Source: Protostelium mycophagum
Taxonomy: Eukaryota > Evosea > Variosea > Protosteliida > Protosteliaceae
Assembly (NCBI GenBank): GCA_002081555.1
Contig: MZNV01002491.1
Location: 1-59,497 of the forward strand
Direction: 5' to 3'
DNA length: 59,497 nt
This document shows, piece by piece, positions 48,201-59,497 of the stretch (positions are counted from its first letter, which is position 1; every line of letters starts with the position of its first letter). A program made the position numbers and the translations under genes. A model generated the notes under the pieces. The model was not told the DNA's origin, did not search any database, and saw only the letters and a list, made by a program, of their open reading frames with translations.

Positions 48201-48610
48201 TACAATATGGGGTATTATGCAGAGTGTATTGGTTTTGACCACCACCTCTTGTTCTCAACAGAGGTGAGCCACTGTGAAGATGTAGTGATGGTGATTGACT
48301 GAGTTACGCAGATGAAAAACATGACCGTATTCATATCATGGGAAGATCATTTTGACCTATACTCTCTTATCATTGGCATCGTCATTACCGGCCTGATCAT
48401 CTTGGTCATTTTAGTGATGCTGTGGAGAAGACATAAGATCCTCAGGGGTCATGCAAGTCCTTTGCAAGAAATCATCAGGCACACTTCCACTCTCCAATCT
48501 GAGGAACAGTAAGTCAAGTTTCTGAAATGAGGTCGCGATCGCTGAGCATAATAGGTCATTATTAATCCAACAGTGAACAACTGCAATATAGTGAGCTTCG
48601 GATGTGTTAA
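45291..48610 (+). CDS. Large single-pass surface protein of unknown family
   Basis: ATG at 45291 or 45294 (MMPGSIRLLLVIFGLVNS) gives a signal peptide; exon 1 ends at 45392. The extracellular part, over many short exons, is repetitive and beta-rich with segments such as NMTLTARSITV, DWTLEGVTLNSATQVSF, TLNISTAISSSNITSDG and SGNLTLLSGVRTTGVFG, many carrying N-glycosylation sequons. This resembles adhesin or beta-helix proteins. Near the C-terminus a CxC-containing module (NLCDCHNNFVVV) precedes one TM helix (LIIGIVITGLIILVILVMLW) and a basic tail (RRHKILRG). The last exon is probably reached through a GTAAGT donor at 48510 and ends ELRMC with TAA at 48608-48610. Exon limits between 45393 and 47960 are approximate, and in places two frames are open. 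A cell-surface adhesion or recognition role is inferred only from the architecture. Confidence 0.6.
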
Positions 48611-48924
48611 AAATGTCTACACTTGATGACATCAAATGCCGCTCATGTGAATAATGTCGCTTCTGTTCGTTGGTGTTGAGTTTCTCCTGTTATTATTATT
48701 AACAACTGCATGTTTCTGTGTATGCATATTTTAATTCGTTAGATCTAAACCCACAGCATACTGTGACCATTTTGGCAGATTTTCACAAAAAGATTGAGAT
48801 ACCTTTTTATGATGCTGCTGTAGACGCAACCTGGCCAAAGGTGACACCTTCGAGCAGAATTCTCACCAACAAACGAAATCCACTCTTCCGGAACAACATC
48901 TTTCAAAAACATACACCCCACAAA
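48611..48924. other. Intergenic upstream of the comitin-like gene
   Basis: 314 bp. The frame of the lectin gene is open upstream to 48718 but contains no in-frame ATG before 48925 and its translation has no domain, so I regard it as 5' UTR. Confidence 0.45.
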
Positions 48925-49815
48925 ATGAAACCGCTCGACTTCTCTGCCGCACCAGTTAACGCTTATAATCCTGATGGATTTGCTGCCCCTAAGCCAGGAC
49001 ATGGCGAAGTCCCTGCTCCTCATGGACAACCACAAGGATATGGACAGCCCCAAGCACAGGGATACGGTCAGCCCCAAACACAAGGATACGGTCAGCCCCA
49101 AAGCTATGGAGCTCCCAATCCTTTTGCTGTTCCAGTACGTCATTTTCTATTGCGACATTATTACACGTCACGTCGATCGACATCCTCTAAATTCTGCAGG
49201 AAGCTCATTTGGCTGCTGGTGGCTCTTTACAAGCTGGAGGTCGCCTGGTATCTCCCAATGGACTTCACCAAGTTGTCCTCCAACAGGTGCTCAGTCTATA
49301 AAATCACTGTCAGAATCATTTTAATCCAAACAGGATGGTGAACTTCAGATCTTGAACCAATATAACCAAGCCCAATGGACCGCCTCTGATAACAAGAACA
49401 AGCACAGCCACGGACCTTTCCACTTGGACATGCAGAAGGATGGCAACCTGGTCATCTACGACTCCCACAATCACCCAGTTTGGTCCTCTGACACCGAAGA
49501 TTACGGAGATGCCCCCTTCCATCTCTGCTTGGATGACGAAGGTAGACTGATATTCTCACTCGTTGTTACCGTTCAAGCTAATCTATAAAAGGTCATTTGA
49601 ACATTTTTGATGGCGAGAACAACAGGATCTGGAGAAATCACGGTGGCAAGGCCGACCCCGACAACATCCACACTGAGCCCAACCACAACCACAACCAACC
49701 CATTGGCTATGCACAAGGCAACCAGAGCTCTTACGGTCAGCCACAAGGCTATGGAGATGGTTACGCACAACCCTCAGGATTCGGACAACCCCAAGGATAT
49801 GGTTCTGGCTACTGA
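48925..49815 (+). CDS. Comitin-like bulb-type (mannose-binding) lectin
   Basis: The start is ATG at 48925 ([14 protein letters not shown]). It has three domain parts: an N-terminal Gln/Gly/Tyr-rich segment with repeats of QGYGQPQ; a bulb-lectin (B_lectin) domain from about codon 71; and a C-terminal tail again rich in YGQPQGYG units. The lectin domain has one perfect mannose-binding motif QxDxNxVxY (QKDGNLVIY) and two degenerate ones (around [10 protein letters not shown] and DDEGHLNIF). Dictyostelium comitin has the same bulb-lectin plus Gly/Pro/Gln-rich tail and links actin to Golgi or vesicle membranes; here low-complexity tails lie on both sides. There is no signal peptide, which agrees with a cytosolic role. 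Introns interrupt at 49135-49199 and two more places. The stop is TGA at 49813-49815, with AATAAA only 4 nt later. Confidence 0.83.
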
Positions 49816-49819
49816 GAAC

Positions 49820-49825
49820 AATAAA
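49820..49825 (+). terminator. Poly(A) signal AATAAA of the comitin-like gene
   Basis: The hexamer begins 5 nt after the last base of the stop codon, implying a very short 3' UTR. The convergent gene on the other strand has its own AATAAA overlapping its stop at 49911-49916, less than 100 bp away. Confidence 0.6.
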
Positions 49826-49911
49826 CCTTCCATTGACAAAACACTTGTAACAGATTTGTACAACATTTATAATTTATTATTGATGCAGATTTGTATATAA
49901 CATTATATAAT

Positions 49912-52900
49912 TTATTGATGCATGATGTGGCCAATGACAGAGCCCGGGGGATACAGCATTCCTGACATTGGAGATGCACTCATTGTAGATGCACTCGTTG
50001 TAGATGAAGGTATCTCTTCCTCCCGCTTCCGCTTGTGTGATTCTGACTCTGCATCACCCTGATTTTTCTCGGAATCTTCTGGCTTGGGTGGGGGTGAATC
50101 CTGCTCGTAAATGTAGACGTGAGAGTCTGAAAGTGTCAGGGATGTCATGAGTGTCATAATGACATCTTACCGTCAGAACACGCCAAAATGAGTTTTAAGA
50201 ATGGGTGGAAAATGATCTTGTGAACAGCATCCTCTATTCAAAAAGTCAGACTAAAAGACAAATCTACAACTGTGTAGATAGAAAACTCACTCCCTGAATC
50301 TCTTAAAATAGCAACCAGTGACTGTGTCTGCAAATTCCAAACAAAAATCTTTCCATCTGCGGCAGGTGCCAGGACGTACCTCGACGATTTAATTTCCCGC
50401 CAAAATTCAAAATTTAAATCACCTTCCGTTAGAAGCCAGCTTCATGAACCAGGTATTTGATTTGAATTCCTCCTGCTCATAAGTCTTCACCACCTCGAGA
50501 CCGACTCTCCCCACCCCATTTGGCGGGAAAACCAACTTGCGCAGATGTACAGCATTCGGAACGGCGGGTTCGTCTTGTTCATTGACGAGCTCCACTCCTG
50601 TAGATATGAGTTTTGACGAACTACAACGATGTAAAATGACCTTTTGTGAGGATGTAGGCTTCGCTGGAATTCAACGGAATCTCTGTGGGAAAGACAAAAG
50701 AAGCCGTGTCACATAAATATCCATACAGCCCAGGGAAGCATTGAATCATCTGCATTTCCCGTAAATTTCACAGAAATTTCCTTGAAATTGCTCACCTGCT
50801 CAGTCTCAAAGTCGAAAAGTTTGATGGTGTCGTCACATGCCGCAATGAAGAACTTATTTCCTGTTCCTGGAACTATAGCTATCGACATCACGGAGGAGGT
50901 CCCCTGCTCCGCCATTTTCGTTTTATTTTTACACAATCTCAAGTTGGGTGTCATATTCCACTGTCAAAAATGTCAGGATGACAGGTTCATGATGTGTAAG
51001 ATGTCAAGGTGACATATGATGACGTGTGATTCACCTTGATGATGGGAGATTCTTGACCGCCGGAGAGAAGGTAGTGTTCTTTATCATGTATAACCTCCTC
51101 TACAACGTTGATTTCATTAGGGTGTCCTTCCAATTTCACCACGATCTACAACCAGTCAGAAATGAACGTGCGATTCTACAACGCTCAGAGACATCTCACC
51201 TGTCCGGTCTCGATGTCGTATCCCTTTATGATTCCTGGAATCGTGTCGAAATCCTCCAACTCTGGATTCCACTGTTTCCTGTCTTTCCTTCTTCCACCTG
51301 TGAAGACGGTCTTGTTGTCTACCGAGAATAAAACGAAGAGGTACTCTTCGGTATCCTATGACGTCATCAGAATCTTCAAAGAATGTTCCGGGAAAATGTG
51401 AGAAATTTCTGGTGAAGAAATTGCGAGGAAAACTCACGGAAGGTTCGTTATATTCTCCGACAAAATCAAAACTTGGGACACTCCACACTCGGATAGTACC
51501 TAAATTAGAAACAGTTCCCAACAGGGTTCCGTCTCTTGACAGGTTCATCGACATCACGTGACCGGGGTGAGGGAGGGGGTTGGTGGGGATGACCTGGTTG
51601 GTCTTGTTGATGTACATGATACCGCGGTAATCTACAACTGTTCAGTTTTGGAAATTGAAAATGAAATATGATTAAAATAGAAGGAATTGTAGATACGTAC
51701 CGGCGGCAAAATTGGGTGTGGGGTTACGGCGTGCGAGTTGCGCAAGAGCTTGAGGGTCAAAAAGTCTCTGGGTCTGGGCGGGTTTACGTAAGTTTGGTTT
51801 TCTCAAGCCTCCGGGAGTCTCCTTGATTTTTCTCAGAAATTTCATCGGCAAGAATTATCTCACTGGTTTGGATTCTACAACGGGCCTGGGAGTGACAGAG
51901 GCTGCTATTTGTTTTTGGCGGGAAGACATGGGGGTGGACGCGTTCAATTCGTCCTCTCTATCTGTAGGGGCGTCGTCATCACTGTCTCCATCTTCTCCCA
52001 AGACCTGAAGACTCTCAGACTTTTCGATGAAATTTCGTCATAAAATCAAGATGTGATGACGTCATCATGGATGGTTCACCTTCCATTGACCTCTGGATGA
52101 TTTATGTAAGTAGTCAGGCATGTTGGCCGTGATGACACTTCTCCATTGTCCTTCTTTGGCTGCCAGTTCGGCACCATAACTCTCTTCCAGGTAATTCAAT
52201 ATCTCCGTTGTAGTTGCACTTCCTCCCATCTACAACCAGTCAATAAAAGGGTGGGAAAAACAAGATGAAATTCTCCGAAAAAATTATAGAAAGACTACGT
52301 CTTGGATAGCCTCTATGACCATGTCCATATAGGATGACACGTCACTCTTTTTCCTTGGTGTCCTCTTAGGTCTCTTACTTCTTCTGGAGACAGACTGTAG
52401 CTGTTTAGACATTTTGTGGGACGCATCATGAGAAAGCTAATCACCTCTTCCTCTTTGGATGGGCTCTCTACCATCTCATCATACTCATCATCATCGAGAT
52501 CGGCGGCTGCATCTCTTAATGCCATGAGCTTGGAAGATGGCTTCTTCGTCTTGACAGCTCTGGGCTTCGGAACGGTGGCCGGACTACTCATTTGAGACGG
52601 CACAATCATTTGGGAAGATCGTGAGGAGACGCACCTTCTGGACCAGTCTTTCTGGGCGCATTGTCCGCAGAGCCATGGAGCATTAGGTGGGTCGAACACC
52701 GGGGGATCCAGACATTTATAGTGACATGACATGTCACATGATGTGCAGATCGCCATGGGCTCCGCTTTAGAGCCTTTTCCTTGACAAATCGAGCACTGCT
52801 TGTCGCTGACCTCCTGGAGTTTTCAGTGAATATTCGTGAATTTTCAATGAAGATTCTCTACCATCTCGCCTCCTTCAGTATCGGGGATGTCATCATTATT

Positions 52901-53943
52901 GTCCATCAGGACCCAATCGGCCCTCCTTATGCCCTTTTCGATCACTACCTGAGATGTCGTTGGGTTTTCTCTGGCAATATGATGACGTCATCACCTCCTT
53001 CACGAAGGTCTTCTTGTAGGCTCTGGCGCTCAGAATCCCCACGATACTATAACGGAGCTTCTTCTTGTCTCCAAAGTAGGTCACATATTCTGGGAAAAGT
53101 CAAAGGACATCCCAAAGAGCCTTCATGAGTGTTTCCAGCCTTCAACACAGATATGGAGGACAAACCTGGTCTCTTAGAGGCTAACCACTCTGTGATTTCC
53201 ACGGCTGTAGCTCTGCTGTTTAAATTTCTTAAGGCCCTCTTCACCACCTTTTCATGATCAGCCACCATATGTCTTAATCGGCATGGAAGATTTACCTGAG
53301 GACCAAAGATGGCGTTTGAGCCTGGCCTTTGAGAGTTGTAATGGGGCATGATGTAATTGTTATTGTTTATAGACACCACAGTGCCCTCAACCTGTGTCGG
53401 CATGCGCTTTCTCCTCTCCTGCGGAAGCTTTAGAGCTACAGCTTTTATGATGATGCCACGCTGCATTTTGGAGCTCTCAAGAGCCGCGACAAAAGAGTCA
53501 TTTTGACTCGATGTGTCAAATCACCTCTGATCTGATCTCTTTCTGCTCCTCAGAGAGGTTTGGGTTCTGGGTGTTGGATGTCATGGGTGAAGCTATCAAG
53601 ACGTTTGAGAAGGGAGTTTGATTTCTCTCTTCTTGAGCTTCAGTCTTCATGTTAGTCGATGGATTCTGGCCATTTTCATGCGTGGAGCCATTATCGGTTG
53701 CCCCTGAGGATTTATCAACCTCTACATTTTCAGTTGGAGCAGAGGATTCTGGATTTGAAGGCTCCTGTAGTTTGTGAGAAGGTGAAGTGTCATGATGTTT
53801 GAGATTACTGCATGATTTTGGCCGCCGGTTATCTTATCTTTCTCGATCTTCTCTAGAAGCTTTGCGCGTATAAGGTTTTTTGATTCGGATAGAGTGCTCT
53901 GTGGGTGAGTCGTGTAAGAACTCGAGGTGTTGTCTATTGTCAT
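49912..53943 (-). CDS. Chromatin-type protein with winged-helix, PHD finger, second winged-helix and WD40 propeller
   Basis: ATG at 53943 (MTIDNTSSSY). The order is a disordered Ser/Asn/Glu-rich N-terminus; a winged-helix-like block (ALRNLNSRATAVEITEWL..KLRYSIVGILS); a PHD finger (CSICQGKG, CTSCDMSCHYKCLDPP, WLCGQC) with the Cys4-His-Cys3 ligands; a Lys/Ser-rich acidic linker; a second winged-helix-like block (SATTTEILNYLEESYG..RGQWK); and then WD40 repeats (PGHVMSMNLSRDGTLLGT..TIRVWSV, LEGHPNEINVV, AIVPGTGNKFF..DDTIKLFDF, VLAPAADGKIFVWN). The tail is Glu/Lys-rich with KRKREEE, a possible nuclear signal, and ends SVIGHIMHQ. PHD fingers read histone tails, so chromatin binding is expected. I know of no standard family with this exact order. 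Introns ending in the TGACTGGTTGTAG module are at about 51146 and 52229. The stop TAA at 49912-49914 overlaps AATAAA. Confidence 0.75.
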
Positions 53944-59034
<5,091 letters not shown>

Positions 59035-59173
59035 AAAAATCTTTGTGAAACATTAAATTTTATTTATTGCAATCGTGAGTATTATAAGATTGCGATCCAA
59101 GTTGCATATGCATGAGTGCCGTGTGATATCTGCTTGACATTTTGAAAAATTAATGATGTAAAAAGGCATCATT

Positions 59174-59389
59174 TTACAACACTGTTTTGCGCACTGCAGT
59201 TCCGGGAGTAAAAAGGCTTTCTTCAAATCTTCCTGTGTGGGTGATTTGCCGGTAATTCATGAGCAGTTCATGTTCTTCTTTGTTCTGTCACTCTTTAAAC
59301 ATCATCTTTTGATGTTTAATCAGGGCTATTTCCGCTGATCTTGACCCTCTGCTCTTGGAAAGGTCGCCGTCAGATGACTCTTCTGACAT
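59174..59389 (-). CDS. Small two-exon protein (51 aa) of unknown function
   Basis: ATG at 59389 (MSEESSDGDLSKSRGSRS..) reads to KMMFKE, where a GTGACA donor follows codon AAAGA. Joining to the acceptor AAG near 59233 continues in frame as FEESLFTPGTAVRKTVL with TAA at 59174-59176. The splice completes a Glu codon, and the second exon reads naturally as protein, which is why I prefer this to the unspliced 33-residue ending. It is acidic/serine-rich at the start and amphipathic in the middle; no family is recognised. It is convergent with AlaRS, with 139 bp between stops. Confidence 0.5.
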
Positions 59390-59497
59390 TGTAAAGTCCA
59401 AAAATGAATTGAGATGAACAGAGTCATTAAAAAAATTTGTCAAATTGAGACAAAATTGAGACAAAATTGAGTCGGCACAGAGACACACCCTGAGTAC
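59390..59497. other. Window end; short direct repeat
   Basis: GAGACAAAATT occurs twice in direct repeat at about 59446-59470, with a related AATTGA word around it. This is the upstream flank of the 51-aa gene. No other gene is seen before the window ends. Confidence 0.4.

Overview
The window is nuclear DNA of a gene-dense, intron-rich protist. Genes on both strands are cut by many short GT-AG introns, mostly about 35-65 nt, and intergenic gaps are often only tens to hundreds of bases. Gene content suggests an amoebozoan-like organism: an annexin with a synexin-type Gly/Tyr/Pro/Gln-rich N-terminus, a comitin-like bulb lectin, 12-TM adenylyl cyclases and ankyrin repeats. This assignment is an inference. 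A protosteloid or other non-dictyostelid amoeba would fit, but I cannot prove it. No rRNA, tRNA, transposase or CRISPR was seen. A 23-nt stretch at 1039-1061 is an Illumina adapter remnant, so this is draft assembly sequence.

Layout. 415-4114 (+): adenylyl cyclase copy 1, damaged by the adapter. 4454-5254 (+): ankyrin-repeat gene with a decayed tail. 5478-11634 (-): XRN1 5'-3' exoribonuclease. 11881-15493 and 16058-19481 (-): adenylyl cyclase copies 2 and 3 in tandem. 19612-19836 (-): small ORF. 19892-22623 (-): annexin with duplicated N-terminal exons. 22825-29775 (+): rotatin-like centriolar protein. 29833-34759 (-): secreted GH31 alpha-glucosidase with PAN/apple-like modules. 35729-36325 (+): Ser/Thr-rich cell-surface protein. 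36542-39520 (-): secreted phosphodiesterase-like protein. 40105-41939 (+): mitochondrial protein with four CBS domains. 42312-42578 (-): small secreted protein. 42924-45022 (+): DNA polymerase epsilon subunit B. 45291-48610 (+): single-pass surface protein. 48925-49815 (+): comitin-like lectin. 49912-53943 (-): winged-helix/PHD/WD40 chromatin protein. 54694-59034 (+): alanyl-tRNA synthetase with a mitochondrial-type presequence. 59174-59389 (-): two-exon 51-aa protein.

The genes do not form one pathway; they are a mixed set of housekeeping genes (RNA decay, replication, translation), surface or secreted genes and signalling genes. The three cyclases are paralogues. Each encodes a full TM6-C1-TM6-C2 enzyme with the metal-binding Asp residues in C1 and adenine-specifying Lys and Asp in C2, so cAMP production is predicted.

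The most unusual signal lies in the introns. They reuse a small set of words: (1) a 15-nt module, TGACTSGTTGTAGAT, in which a branch-point-like TGAC and the acceptor TAG are fused only about 10 nt apart; it also occurs inverted inside other introns and sometimes pairs with itself; (2) perfect hairpins with exactly 3-nt loops, concentrated in the few long introns; (3) E2F-like TTTTGGCGGGAAAA; (4) short palindromes such as GAAATTTC, TGACGTCA and GAGATATCTC. Together these suggest a family of intron-borne elements or a structural intron code.
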